From assembly GCF_013376095.1 (NCBI RefSeq), contig NZ_JAAMFN010000016.1, forward strand, positions 27,644-91,643: DNA of 64,000 nt, written 5' to 3'. Below are positions 25,953-34,972 of this stretch, one piece after another. The stretch is from Arthrobacter sp. SDTb3-6. GTDB taxonomy: Bacteria; Actinomycetota; Actinomycetes; Actinomycetales; Micrococcaceae. The notes below the pieces were generated by a model. That model made no database searches. It saw only the letters and a list, made by a program, of their open reading frames with translations, and was not told the DNA's origin. The stretch's first letter is position 1, and each line of letters opens with the position of its first letter. Position numbers and translations under genes: made by a program.

Positions 25953-26906
25953 TTGAGCGCATTCCTGCGACTGCTGGGACGGCGAATAATCGTCCTCCCG
26001 TTCATGCTGCTGGGCGTCACCTTGCTGGTGTTCGTCGTCATGCAGTTCCTTCCCACCGACCCCGCAATCGTCGCCCTCGGCGAAGGCGCCAGCCCGCAGG
26101 CAATCGCGGCGTACCGGGCTGCCAACGGCCTGAACGACCCGTTGTTCGTCCAGTACATCCACTTCCTGGGAAACCTGGTCACGGGAAACCTGGGCAACAC
26201 GGCACCGCCGGCCCAACCCGTGTCCAGCCTGATCGCCACGGCCTTCCCCCTCACCCTCCAACTGACCTTCCTGGGCGTCATCATGGCGGTGGTGCTCGCG
26301 CTGGTGCTCGGCGTCACCGCAGCGCTGTACCGCGACAAGTGGCCCGACCAGCTCATCCGCATCGTCTCCGTTGCCGGCATCGCCACGCCGTCGTTTTGGA
26401 TCGGCATCCTGCTGATCCAGCAGTTCGCCCTGAACTGGCCCCTGTTCCCCACCGGCGGCTACGTCAACCCCACCGATTCGTTCCCCGGCTGGCTGCAGTC
26501 CCTGTTCCTCCCCGCCATCGCACTGGCCATCCCCGTGGCCGCATCGCTGATCCGCGTGGTCCGCACCTCCATGGTCGAGGAGCTGGACAAGGATTATGTG
26601 CGCACCGCCATCGGCAACGGCGTCCCCCGCGGCGAGGTGGTCCGCCGCAACGTGCTGCGCAACGCCATGGTGACCCCGGTGACCGTCCTGGGCCTTCGCA
26701 TCGGCTACATGCTCGGCGGCGCAATCGTCATCGAGACCATCTTCTCGCTGCCCGGCATGGGCCAGTTGATTGTCAACGGCATCACCGCCGGCGACACCAA
26801 CATCGTCCAGGGCGTGGTGATCATCATCGCCGTCACCTTTGTGCTCGTCAACCTGGTCGTTGACCTGCTCTACCTGATCCTCAACCCCAGAATTCGGACG
26901 GTGTAA
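25953..26906 (+). CDS. siaF: ABC transporter permease, DppB type (SiaF-like)
   Basis: Inner-membrane permease of 317 residues with six predicted helices, of the oligopeptide/sialate DppB family. The N-terminal helix is RLLGRRIIVLPFMLLGVTLL. The EAA-type docking loop is around DYVRTAIGNGVPRGEVVRRN, and the terminal GGAIVIETIFSLPGMGQLIV is characteristic. The start is TTG 25953 with GGAG eight bases upstream; the frame is open further up but overlaps siaE. Three bases separate its stop from the next gene. Confidence 0.85.
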   Translation: MSAFLRLLGRRIIVLPFMLLGVTLLVFVVMQFLPTDPAIVALGEGASPQAIAAYRAANGLNDPLFVQYIHFLGNLVTGNLGNTAPPAQPVSSLIATAFPLTLQLTFLGVIMAVVLALVLGVTAALYRDKWPDQLIRIVSVAGIATPSFWIGILLIQQFALNWPLFPTGGYVNPTDSFPGWLQSLFLPAIALAIPVAASLIRVVRTSMVEELDKDYVRTAIGNGVPRGEVVRRNVLRNAMVTPVTVLGLRIGYMLGGAIVIETIFSLPGMGQLIVNGITAGDTNIVQGVVIIIAVTFVLVNLVVDLLYLILNPRIRTV

Positions 26907-26909
26907 CCC

Positions 26910-28940
26910 ATGCGTACTGGACTCGCAGAGCGCCTGAGTGCTCCCGGGCTGCGTATCAAGGCCCTGCCGCTAGGCTCCAAGTTTGCCCTGGCCTTCCTGG
27001 TCTTGATTGCGCTGGCGGCCATCTTCGCCCCGCTCATCACCATCCACAACCCGCTCACCGGCGACATCCCGGCCCAGGCGCCCAGCCTGGACCACTGGTT
27101 CGGCACCGACCGCGTAGGCAGGGACATCTTCTCCCGCATCATGTACGGTGCCCGCTACTCCCTGGTGATCGGCATCGGCGCCACCATCCTGGCCGTGTTG
27201 CTCGGCGCGCTCTTCGGCTCGCTGGCGGCCACCACCCGCAAGGTGTTTGACGAAACCATCATGCGCGTGCTGGACGTGTTCATGGCGTTCCCGGCCATCG
27301 CCCTGGCCGCCGTGTTCCTGGCCGTGTTTGGCCGTTCCGTCCCGGTCATCATGGTCACCATCGCCATCCTGTACACCCCGCAGCTGGCCCGCGTGATCCG
27401 CGCCAACGTCCTCTCCGCCTACGGCGAGGACTACGTGCGCGCCGAGAAGGTCATGGGCGCCGCACGCTCCTACATCCTCGTCAAGCACGTGGTCCGCAAC
27501 ACCGCGGCCCCCGTGCTGGTCTTCGCCACGGTCCTGGTGGCCGATGCCATCGTCTTCGAGGCCAGCCTGTCCTTCCTCGGCGCCGGTGTGCAGGATCCCG
27601 CACCATCCTGGGGCAATGTGATCTCCTACGGCCGCACGCTGCTTCTCAACGGCGGCTGGTGGGGCACCACCTTCCCAGGCCTCGCCATCCTGCTGACCGT
27701 GCTGAGCCTGAACATCCTGGCCGAGGGCCTCACCGATGCCATGGTGAACCCGCGCCTGCGCAAGGCCGCGCCGGTGAAGGACGACGACGGTTCGGCCGCG
27801 GCCGCCGTCGAGCTCGCCAAGGCCGACGCCGCCGCACGTGCCGCCATCGAGGACCCCTTCGCGGCCCTGGACAAGGAACTCCTGCTCCTGCGGGCCGTCG
27901 AGCAGCAGCGCACCGACCGCCTCCCGCAGGTGGCCGCCGACGCCCGTGTGGTCCTGGAAGTGAAGGACCTCTCCATCCGCTTCCCGGGCCGTTACGGCGA
28001 CACCGCCATCGTGGACAGGGTCTCCTTCACCGTCCGCGAGGGCGAGACCATGGGCCTGGTGGGCGAATCGGGCTGCGGCAAGTCCATCACCTCCCTGGCC
28101 GTCATGGGCCTGCTGCCGCCGACGGCGGAGGTCACCGGCTCCATCAGGTTCAATGGCCGGGAACTGCTGGATCCGGCCACGAAGCAGAGCTCGGCCAAGG
28201 CCTACGAAGGCGTCCGCGGCGAGCAGATCTCCATGGTGTACCAGGACGCGCTCAGCTCCCTGAACCCGTCCATGCTGGTCAAGGACCAGATGCACCAGCT
28301 GACCCGCCGCAACGGCCGCAAGACGCCGGCCGAGCTGCTGGAACTGGTGGGCCTGGACGCGCAGCGCACGCTGCGCAGCTACCCGCACGAGCTGTCCGGC
28401 GGACAGCGCCAGCGCGTGCTGATCGCCATGGCGCTGTCGCGCTCGCCCCAGATCGTGGTGGCGGACGAGCCGACCACGGCACTGGACGTCACGGTGCAAA
28501 AGCAGGTCGTGGACCTGCTGAATGAACTGCGCGAGCAGCTCGGCTTCGCCATGATCTTTGTCAGCCACGACCTGGCCCTGGTCGCTTCGCTGGCGCACAA
28601 GATCACCGTGATGTACGCCGGCCAGGTGGTTGAATCCGCCCAGGCCTCGGAGCTGCTGGCCCACCCCACCCACGAGTACACGCGCGGGCTGCTCGGGGCC
28701 GTCCTTTCCATCGAGTCCGACGCCGTCCGGCTCCACCAGATCCCCGGAACCGTGCCGTCACCGCGCGAATTTGCCCCCGGCGACAGGTTCGCGGGCCGCT
28801 CGCAGCGTCCCGACGCCGACCCGGAGCAGAAGCTGGCGTTCGTCCCGGTGGTCCGCGACGGTGTCGCAACGGACCACTACTGGGCCAGCCACGAACGCCA
28901 GCCGGAACTGAGCGGAAAAGAAAAGGAAGGTGCACGATGA
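26910..28940 (+). CDS. siaG: Fused permease/ATP-binding protein (DppC-DppD fusion, SiaG-like)
   Basis: A 676-residue fusion. Residues about 1-295 are a six-helix DppC-type permease ([20 protein letters not shown], docking loop [20 protein letters not shown]). A charged linker of about 50 residues follows. Residues about 348-676 are an ABC ATPase with Walker A GESGCGKS, signature LSGGQRQR, Walker B VVADEP, switch His in FVSHDLALV, and a C-terminal oligopeptide-transporter extension. The same fusion is known in actinobacterial sialic-acid transporters. The stop overlaps the next start by four bases (ATGA). Confidence 0.88.
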   Translation: MRTGLAERLSAPGLRIKALPLGSKFALAFLVLIALAAIFAPLITIHNPLTGDIPAQAPSLDHWFGTDRVGRDIFSRIMYGARYSLVIGIGATILAVLLGALFGSLAATTRKVFDETIMRVLDVFMAFPAIALAAVFLAVFGRSVPVIMVTIAILYTPQLARVIRANVLSAYGEDYVRAEKVMGAARSYILVKHVVRNTAAPVLVFATVLVADAIVFEASLSFLGAGVQDPAPSWGNVISYGRTLLLNGGWWGTTFPGLAILLTVLSLNILAEGLTDAMVNPRLRKAAPVKDDDGSAAAAVELAKADAAARAAIEDPFAALDKELLLLRAVEQQRTDRLPQVAADARVVLEVKDLSIRFPGRYGDTAIVDRVSFTVREGETMGLVGESGCGKSITSLAVMGLLPPTAEVTGSIRFNGRELLDPATKQSSAKAYEGVRGEQISMVYQDALSSLNPSMLVKDQMHQLTRRNGRKTPAELLELVGLDAQRTLRSYPHELSGGQRQRVLIAMALSRSPQIVVADEPTTALDVTVQKQVVDLLNELREQLGFAMIFVSHDLALVASLAHKITVMYAGQVVESAQASELLAHPTHEYTRGLLGAVLSIESDAVRLHQIPGTVPSPREFAPGDRFAGRSQRPDADPEQKLAFVPVVRDGVATDHYWASHERQPELSGKEKEGAR

Positions 28941-29749
28941 GCACGCACAGCACGGCCACCACCCCTGTCATCGAGCTCAAGGACCTGCACGTCCACCACC
29001 GGACCCGCTCGGGCGGGCTGTTCAAGCCGAGCTACGTCAAGGCCGTCAACGGTGTGGACTTCAGCATCCGCCGCGGCGAAACCGTGGGCATCGTGGGCGA
29101 GTCCGGCTGCGGGAAGTCCACGCTGGCCTCCGTCCTGGTGGGCCTGCAGGCCCCCACCTCGGGCCAGGTGCTCTTCCACGGCAAGCCGGCCATCAAGCGC
29201 AGCGCAGCGATGCGCAAGGAATTCGGCCGCTCCGTATCCGTGGTGTTCCAGGACCCGTCGACGGCGCTGAACCCGCGCATGACCATCCAGGACATCCTGG
29301 TGGACCCGCTCGCCGTCCACGGCATTGGCACGGCGGCCTCCCGCCTGGCCAAGGTCCGCGAACTGCTGGCGCTGGTGGGCCTGCCGCAGTCCGCAGCCGA
29401 GGTCACGCCGTCGAACGTTTCCGGCGGCCAGCGCCAGCGCGTGGCCATTGCCCGGGCCCTGGCCCTGGACCCCGACATCGTCGTGGCGGACGAGCCCACC
29501 TCCGCACTGGACGTCTCCGTCCGCGCCCAGGTGCTCAACCTGCTCTCGGACCTGAAGAAGGAACTGAACCTGGGCATGGTTTTCATCAGCCATGACATCC
29601 AGACCGTCCGCTACGTCTCCGACCGGATCTGCGTCATGTACTACGGCCAGATCGTGGAGGAAGGCAACGCCGAGCAGGTCTTCGACAACCCGTCCAACGA
29701 CTACACCAAGAAGCTGCTGGGCGCGGCGCCGTCGCTGCTGCACCTCTGA
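28937..29749 (+). CDS. siaI: ABC transporter ATP-binding protein, DppF type (SiaI-like)
   Basis: Second ATPase of the transporter, 270 residues. Walker A is in [16 protein letters not shown] (about residue 55), the Q-loop in SVVFQDPSTALNPRM, signature VSGGQRQR near 157, Walker B IVVADEP and switch His in FISHDIQTV. It is shorter than typical DppF because the C-terminal signature domain is reduced. It overlaps siaG by four bases. Confidence 0.87.
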   Translation: MSTHSTATTPVIELKDLHVHHRTRSGGLFKPSYVKAVNGVDFSIRRGETVGIVGESGCGKSTLASVLVGLQAPTSGQVLFHGKPAIKRSAAMRKEFGRSVSVVFQDPSTALNPRMTIQDILVDPLAVHGIGTAASRLAKVRELLALVGLPQSAAEVTPSNVSGGQRQRVAIARALALDPDIVVADEPTSALDVSVRAQVLNLLSDLKKELNLGMVFISHDIQTVRYVSDRICVMYYGQIVEEGNAEQVFDNPSNDYTKKLLGAAPSLLHL

Positions 29750-29807
29750 GCCCCACGCACTCCCCCGATTTTCCCCATCAATCAACCGCAATTTTGGAGT
29801 TATTACC

Positions 29808-30737
29808 GTGACAACCGTCGCTTCCCGTTTTCAGGGCGTCATCCCGCCCGTCGTCACCCCCCGCACCGCCGACGGCGCCATTGACGTCCCCTCCCTGGAA
29901 AATGTCACCCGCCACCTGCTCGACGGCGGTGTCACCGGCCTGTTCGTCAACGGCTCCTCCGGCGAGGTCACCCACCTGACCAACGACGAGCGCGACACCG
30001 TGCTGCGCACCATTGTGGGCGTCAACGCCGGCCAGGTGCCCGTGCTGGCCGGCGCCGTGGAGCAGACCACCAACCGCGTCATCGAGGAGGCCGCCCGTGC
30101 GGTGTCCCTCGGCGCCGACGGCATCGTGGCCACGAGCCAGTACTACGCCATCAGCAACGCCGAGGAGAACGGCCGCCACTTCCGCGCCGTCGCCGCCTCC
30201 GTGGACGTCCCGGTGTTCGCCTACGACGTCCCCGTCCGCACCCACTTCAAGCTGCCCACCGACCTGCTCGTCGAGCTGGGCCGCGAGGGCGTCATCGCCG
30301 GCGTCAAGGACTCCTCGGGCGACGACGTCTCCTTCCGCCAGCTGGTCATTGCGGCCAGGGACATCCCGAACTTTGACATTTTCACCGGCCACGAGGTCGT
30401 GGTGGACGGCGCCCTCCTGGGCGGCGCACAGGGCGTGGTCCCGGGCCTGGGCAACGTGGACCCGGCCGGCTACCGCCGCCTGTACGACGCGGCCGTGGCC
30501 GGCGACTGGGCCAAGGCTGCCGCCGAGCAAGACCGCCTCGCCGACGTCTTCAACATCGTCTACACGCCCAAGGCGGGCCGCGTGTCCGGCAACGCCGCCG
30601 GCCTGGGCGCGTTCAAGACGGCCATGATGCTCATGGGCATCATCAAGACCAATGTCATGAGCACCCCCATGCTCGCCCTGGACGAGGACGAGACCGCGGC
30701 CGTCAAGGCGATCCTGGTGCGTACCGGCCTGATCTGA
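29808..30737 (+). CDS. nanA: DapA/NanA-family aldolase, probable N-acetylneuraminate lyase
   Basis: TIM-barrel Schiff-base lyase of 309 residues, expected to split N-acetylneuraminate into pyruvate and N-acetylmannosamine. Family features: the pyruvate-binding loop NGSSGEVTHLTNDE, the Tyr-containing YDVPVRTHFKL (YN-(I/V)-P in most members) and the Schiff-base lysine in GVIAGVKDSSGDD. The start is GTG 29808, eight bases after GGAG. Sequence alone does not separate NanA from DapA or other 2-keto-acid aldolases; ManNAc kinase and NanE genes downstream argue for sialic acid. Confidence 0.78.
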   Translation: MTTVASRFQGVIPPVVTPRTADGAIDVPSLENVTRHLLDGGVTGLFVNGSSGEVTHLTNDERDTVLRTIVGVNAGQVPVLAGAVEQTTNRVIEEAARAVSLGADGIVATSQYYAISNAEENGRHFRAVAASVDVPVFAYDVPVRTHFKLPTDLLVELGREGVIAGVKDSSGDDVSFRQLVIAARDIPNFDIFTGHEVVVDGALLGGAQGVVPGLGNVDPAGYRRLYDAAVAGDWAKAAAEQDRLADVFNIVYTPKAGRVSGNAAGLGAFKTAMMLMGIIKTNVMSTPMLALDEDETAAVKAILVRTGLI

Positions 30738-30754
30738 TCGCAGTCCCCCCGGGT

Positions 30755-30814
30755 TCTCGACAGTCGGCGTCTCGAGAGTCGGGGTCTCGAGAGTCGGGGT
30801 CTCGACAGGCCCGG
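30755..30814. repeat. Four tandem copies of a 15-bp unit
   Basis: Units of consensus TCTCGAGAGTCGGGG start at 30755, 30770, 30785 and 30800; the outer copies vary. They fill the gap between nanA and the ROK kinase gene. The fourth ends in TCTCGACAGGC. Confidence 0.85.
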
Positions 30815-30863
30815 CCGGCGGCAGGAGTGCGGGTCCAGACGTTTTTACTGTGAAGGAATTGAC

Positions 30864-31793
30864 ATGCGGTACGTAGTGGGCGTTGACCTGGGCGGGACCA
30901 AGACGGCGGCCGGCGTGGTGGCGGCGGACGGTTCCGTGCTGGTCCAGGGGCAGGTCGCCACGAAGAACCGCGACGGCGGGGCCGCCATCCTGGACGCCAC
31001 CGCGGAACTGGTGCGCTCCCTCGTGAAGGACGCGGCCGGCGCCGGCGCCACGGTGGACGCCGTGGGCGTGGGCTCCGCCGGGGTCATCGACGCCGCGGAG
31101 GGCACCGTCATTTCGGCGACCGACGCGATCCTCGGCTGGACCGGTACACACATCATCGCGGGCCTCCAGGAGCGGTTGGGACTGCCGGCCGCCGTCATCA
31201 ATGACGTGCACGCCCACGCCCTGGGCGAGGCCTGGCTTGGCGCGGCCGCCGGCACGTCAACCTCGCTCATGATGGCGTTTGGCACCGGCGTGGGAGGCAG
31301 CTTCGTGGTCAACGGCCGTCCCCTGCTGGGCCACCACTTTGTGGGCGGGCACGTGGGGCACTTCGCCTCGCCGCTCGCCGTCCACCGCGGCACTCCCCTG
31401 CCCTGTTCCTGCGGCCATGCAGGCCATGTGGAGGCCGTCGCCTCCGGGCCCGCCATCCGCGCAGCCTACGTGCGCGACGGCGGCAGTGCGGCGCTGGAGG
31501 ACACCCGGGCCGTCTTTGCTGCGGCCGGCCTCGGCGACGAACTGGCCGCGTCGGTCATTGCCACGGCCGCGCGGGCCGCCGGCCAGGCCGTGGGCGGGCT
31601 GGCCAACATCCTCGACCCGCAGGTGGTGGTCATTTCCGGCGGCCTGGCCGACGCCGGCGGGCCCTGGTGGCACCCCATGGAGCGTGCGCTGCGCGCCGAA
31701 CTGCTCGCTCCGCTGGCGGACGTGCCCGTGGTCCGGGCCGCGCTGGGCAACACGGCCGCCGTCGTGGGCGCAGCCTCACTGGTCCTTTCCTAA
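30864..31793 (+). CDS. nanK: ROK-family sugar kinase, probable N-acetylmannosamine kinase
   Basis: Cytoplasmic kinase of 309 residues, expected to phosphorylate ManNAc to ManNAc-6-phosphate. The ATP motif VDLGGTKTAAGV is at residues 7-18. The catalytic Asp is in VINDVHAHALGE, and the sugar-binding GTGVGGSF and the His of the zinc site VGGHVGH follow. The usual ROK zinc signature CxCGxxGCxE reads CSCGHAGHVE here, with His in place of the third Cys. ATG 30864 follows AAGGAA. The position between nanA and nanE supports ManNAc over glucose. Confidence 0.8.
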   Translation: MRYVVGVDLGGTKTAAGVVAADGSVLVQGQVATKNRDGGAAILDATAELVRSLVKDAAGAGATVDAVGVGSAGVIDAAEGTVISATDAILGWTGTHIIAGLQERLGLPAAVINDVHAHALGEAWLGAAAGTSTSLMMAFGTGVGGSFVVNGRPLLGHHFVGGHVGHFASPLAVHRGTPLPCSCGHAGHVEAVASGPAIRAAYVRDGGSAALEDTRAVFAAAGLGDELAASVIATAARAAGQAVGGLANILDPQVVVISGGLADAGGPWWHPMERALRAELLAPLADVPVVRAALGNTAAVVGAASLVLS

Positions 31794-31797
31794 TCCG

Positions 31798-31827
31798 TTC
31801 CCATTCCCATTCCCATTCCCATTCCCA
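31798..31827. repeat. Hexanucleotide microsatellite (TTCCCA) x5
   Basis: Five perfect TTCCCA units in the 43-base gap between nanK and nanE, ending directly at the AGGAG ribosome site of nanE. Changes of unit number would alter spacing by six bases without shifting the reading frame. Confidence 0.92.
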
Positions 31828-31836
31828 GGAGTCACC

Positions 31837-32523
31837 ATGACCTTAAAACTGACCAACCTCGACGCCCTGGCCGGCCAGCTGGTTGTTTCCGCCCAGGCCT
31901 ACCCCGGCGAGCCCATGCGCGATCCCCGCACCACGGCGCAGGTGGCGGCGTCGGCCGTCATCGGCGGTGCCGCGGCCATCCGGGTCCAGGGCCTTGCGGA
32001 CATCCAGTTCACCCGTGCCGCCGTGGAGGTGCCGGTGATCGGGCTGTGGAAGGACGGCCACGACGGCGTCTTCATCACCCCCACCCTGCAGCACGCCCTC
32101 TCCTGTGCCGGCGCCGGCGCGCACATTGTGGCCATTGACGGCACCCGCCGCCCCCGCCCGGACGGGCTGACCCTGGCCGAAACGGTTGCGGGCATCCACG
32201 CCGGCTCCAACGCCCTCGTGATGGCGGACTGCGGCTCCCTGGGCGACGCCGTTGCCGCCGCCGCTGCCGGCGCCGACCTCATCGGCACCACGCTGGCCGG
32301 ATACTCGGGCGAGCGGCCGAAGACGGACGGGCCGGACCTGGACCTCATTGCCGCCATTGCCGCCGCCGGGCTGGGGAAGCCGCTCATTGCCGAGGGCCGC
32401 ATCCACTCCCCCGCCCAGGCACGCCAGGCGCTGGACGCCGGAGCCTTCGCCGTGGTGGTCGGCACCGCCATCACCCACCCGGCCTCCATCACCGGCTGGT
32501 TCAGGGACGCCCTCACCGCCTGA
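31837..32523 (+). CDS. nanE: N-acetylmannosamine-6-phosphate 2-epimerase
   Basis: TIM-barrel epimerase of 228 residues, converting ManNAc-6-phosphate to GlcNAc-6-phosphate. Family features: QAYPGEPMRDP near the N-terminus, IVAIDGTRRPRPDG, the strand-loop LVMADCGSLGDA, GTTLAGYSGE (typical of NanE) and IAEGRIHSPAQAR. ATG 31837 follows AGGAG. This is the most specific sialic-acid marker in the cluster. The downstream nagA/nagB steps are not encoded in this window. Confidence 0.88.
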   Translation: MTLKLTNLDALAGQLVVSAQAYPGEPMRDPRTTAQVAASAVIGGAAAIRVQGLADIQFTRAAVEVPVIGLWKDGHDGVFITPTLQHALSCAGAGAHIVAIDGTRRPRPDGLTLAETVAGIHAGSNALVMADCGSLGDAVAAAAAGADLIGTTLAGYSGERPKTDGPDLDLIAAIAAAGLGKPLIAEGRIHSPAQARQALDAGAFAVVVGTAITHPASITGWFRDALTA

Positions 32524-32550
32524 GCCGCGTCCATCCCGAAAGGACCAGCC

Positions 32551-33507
32551 GTGAACTTTTTTGACCGCACCGATCCCCAGCTCCACCCCGGCCTGGACTT
32601 CCTGACGGGCCGGACCCCGCCCACGACCCTTGCCGAACTGGTGGCCATGCGCCGCGCCGATGCGGCCCGGCGCCCCGCCTTGCCGGCCGGCCTGGCGGAC
32701 CAGGCCACCATGGCCGACCACGTGGCCCCAGGCGGCGGCCAGGGGGTGGATGTGGCCCTGCGCAGCTACCGGCCCGCGCATGCCACCGGGACGCTGCCGT
32801 GCCTGTACTGGATCCACGGCGGCGGCATGGTGGCCGGCACCATGGCCGGGGACGACCTGCATTGTCTACAGCTCGCGCTGTCGACCGGCTTGGCGGTCGT
32901 GTCCGTGGAGTACCGCCTGGCCCCCGAGCACCCCTTCCCGGCAGCCGTTGACGACGCCTACCAGGGACTGCTGTGGACCGTGGACAATGCCGGGCTGCTC
33001 GGCGTCGACCCCGCCCGGCTGGCCATTGGGGGCGCCAGTGCCGGCGGCGGGATCGCGGCGGGACTGGCCTTGCGCGCACGGGACCAGGACGGGCCGGCCT
33101 TGCGCTTCCAGTACCTGGCGTACCCGATGCTTGACGACCGGGACCAGACCCCGTCCAACCGCGAGTTCCCGGCCATCCCCTCCTGGAACCGCAAACGCAA
33201 CACGCAGGCCTGGTCCTGGCTGCTCGGCCCGGCGCACGGCACCGACCAGGTGAGCGAGTACGCGGCGCCGGCCCGGGCCGGGAACCTGTCCGGGCTGCCG
33301 CCCGCGCTCATCCAGGTGGGCGAGCTGGACCTGTTCCGGGATGAGGACATCGAGTATGCGGCGCGCCTGCTGCAGGCCGGCGTGCCAACCGCGCTTCAGG
33401 TCTACCCGGGTTTCTACCACGGCGCCGATGCGCTGGTGCCGGAGGCGGACGTCTCCGTGCGCCTGCTCCGCGACCGGGACGAGGCGCTGGTCCGCGCCCT
33501 GGCGTAG
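32551..33507 (+). CDS. HSL-family alpha/beta-hydrolase esterase
   Basis: A 318-residue cytoplasmic carboxylesterase of the hormone-sensitive-lipase (family IV) type. The oxyanion-hole motif HGGG is near residue 90. The nucleophile Ser is in GGASAGGGIAAG (about 163), Asp is in QVGELDLFRDED, and His is in YPGFYHGAD. The start is GTG 32551 after an AAGGA site, 27 bases after nanE, so it closes the operon. A role in removing O-acetyl groups from sialic acids would fit the context but is inference; no sialate O-acetylesterase signature is seen. Confidence 0.82.
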   Translation: MNFFDRTDPQLHPGLDFLTGRTPPTTLAELVAMRRADAARRPALPAGLADQATMADHVAPGGGQGVDVALRSYRPAHATGTLPCLYWIHGGGMVAGTMAGDDLHCLQLALSTGLAVVSVEYRLAPEHPFPAAVDDAYQGLLWTVDNAGLLGVDPARLAIGGASAGGGIAAGLALRARDQDGPALRFQYLAYPMLDDRDQTPSNREFPAIPSWNRKRNTQAWSWLLGPAHGTDQVSEYAAPARAGNLSGLPPALIQVGELDLFRDEDIEYAARLLQAGVPTALQVYPGFYHGADALVPEADVSVRLLRDRDEALVRALA

Positions 33508-33510
33508 GCG

Positions 33511-34041
33511 CTACCGTCCCGGGCGCGGCACCACAAAGTGGGTGACCCGGGCATCCTGGCCGTCCAGCGTGGCCCAGTCGCCGGCATGTTCGAGCACCGT
33601 GAACGCACTGGTGGGGTAGGCGCTGGCCATGTTCATGTAGGCGTCCTGGTCTGAATCGCGCGAGGCCAGCGTGAGCGCCAGCTCCTGGACACCGGGCATG
33701 TGGCTGATCACCATCAGCGTGGTCACTGTTTCGGGCACGTGGTTGACCACGGCCAGCATGCGCCGCGGGCCGGCCGCATACAGCGCCTCCTCGAGCTTGG
33801 GCGTGGGTGCCTTCTCGCCGAGCTGCTCACACACCCAGGTGCAGGTCTGCCGCGTGCGCAGCGCCGAGGAGCACAGGATGAAGTCGGGCACAATCCCGTT
33901 CTCCAGCAGCCACTTCCCCGCCAGCGGCGCCTCGTGGTGCCCCCGCTGGGCCAGCGGCCGCTCGTGGTCCCCAACGCCGAGGGGGAAGGCCGCCTTGGCG
34001 TGGCGCATCAGGACCAGCCGCTTGATGTGGTGTTCGCTCAT
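33511..34041 (-). CDS. SixA-like histidine phosphatase
   Basis: A 176-residue member of the histidine phosphatase (RHG) superfamily, of the small SixA/phosphohistidine phosphatase type. The catalytic motif is LVLMRHAKAAFP (His about residue 14). The second phosphate-binding Arg is in SSALRTRQT, and the second catalytic His is in MVISHMPGVQEL. The physiological substrate is unknown. It is convergent with the esterase gene, with three bases between stops. Confidence 0.82.
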   Translation of the reverse strand: MSEHHIKRLVLMRHAKAAFPLGVGDHERPLAQRGHHEAPLAGKWLLENGIVPDFILCSSALRTRQTCTWVCEQLGEKAPTPKLEEALYAAGPRRMLAVVNHVPETVTTLMVISHMPGVQELALTLASRDSDQDAYMNMASAYPTSAFTVLEHAGDWATLDGQDARVTHFVVPRPGR

Positions 34042-34068
34042 GCTGACAGTTTAGTAAGGGAACCCCAC

Positions 34069-34116
34069 GGCACGACGACGGCCGGGGCACCCAGGTGCCC
34101 CGGCCGTCGTCGTGCC
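34069..34116 (-). terminator. Long perfect hairpin after the winged-helix gene
   Basis: Arms of 23 bases (34069-34091 and 34094-34116), in practice a 22-bp stem with a 4-base loop. It lies 20 bases beyond the stop at 34136 on the minus strand. No T-run. Confidence 0.75.
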
Positions 34117-34135
34117 TGAAGAATATGGCCTTGCG

Positions 34136-34972
34136 TTAGATCGAGTACTCGGGGGCCGCCCAGACGACGACCTCGGGGTGCTCGTAGAAACGGTAGCCTT
34201 CGCCGCGGACGGTGCGCACGGTGTTGGCGAGGCGGCCCAGCTTGGAGCGGAGGCGGCGGACGTGGACGTCGATGGTGCGCTCGTTGGGGACCTCGTCGGC
34301 GTTGCCCCAGAGGCCGTCGAGGAGTTCGTCGCGGCCCACGGTGCGGGTGCCGTTTTCGACGAGGTAGTTCAGCAGCTCGAATTCCTTGAACGTCAGGTTC
34401 AGCGTCTCGCCGTCGAGGTGGACTTCGCGGCGTGCCAGGTCGATCAGGACGCCGGTGGGGCGCTGCTCGGCGGCAACGGGGGGACGGACGGGCTCCGGGC
34501 GCTGGCGGGTGGCCACGGTGGGGTCGCCGAAGGTGGAGCGGACCACGTCGAGGGGGCTGCCCACGGCGTCGGACGGCGCAATGGCCACGGCAGCATAGCT
34601 CTGTGCCTGCGGCACCAGTGATTGGGCGTAGGCGCGGATGTCCTGGGCCAGCTTGGCCAGGGAGGTCCCGGCGGCGGCCGCCGTGTCCTCGTCCACGCCC
34701 ACGTACAGCACAAAGCCGCGGGCGACGTTGTCCGGGTTGACGCCGCGGAGGGTGTCGCTGCCGGCAATGACGGGGGTGGGTGCGGTCATGGGCGCTGCCT
34801 CGGGCACGGCGCGCAGCCGGACCGCGGCGGAATCCGCATCGCGGCGGTACGCTGCGGGATTGCCGTAGCTCGGGTGGTCCTGCCCGGCGGGGCGGGGCTG
34901 GGCCGCACTGCGGGCAACGGCCTTGGCGGCGTTGCGGACTGAGATGTGGACGTATCCGGATGCAACTGACAT
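34136..34972 (-). CDS. Winged-helix (OmpR/PhoB C-terminal type) regulator without receiver domain
   Basis: A 278-residue protein with a clear C-terminal OmpR-type DNA-binding domain (about residues 165-265: LTFKEFELLNYLVENGTRTV, then TIDVHVRRLRSKLG and VRTVRGEGYRFY). The N-terminal 160 residues are not a recognisable receiver: they lack the acidic pocket and phospho-Asp. A segment around FVLYVGVDEDTAAAAGTSLA may be a small alpha/beta sensor. The target and signal are unknown. It starts at ATG 34972 after GAGG. Upstream is an unusually long AT-rich gap. Confidence 0.8.
   Translation of the reverse strand: MSVASGYVHISVRNAAKAVARSAAQPRPAGQDHPSYGNPAAYRRDADSAAVRLRAVPEAAPMTAPTPVIAGSDTLRGVNPDNVARGFVLYVGVDEDTAAAAGTSLAKLAQDIRAYAQSLVPQAQSYAAVAIAPSDAVGSPLDVVRSTFGDPTVATRQRPEPVRPPVAAEQRPTGVLIDLARREVHLDGETLNLTFKEFELLNYLVENGTRTVGRDELLDGLWGNADEVPNERTIDVHVRRLRSKLGRLANTVRTVRGEGYRFYEHPEVVVWAAPEYSI

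Noticed and set aside
34136..34972. Winged-helix protein considered as a full two-component response regulator.
   Set aside because: No receiver domain, phospho-Asp or partner kinase nearby.
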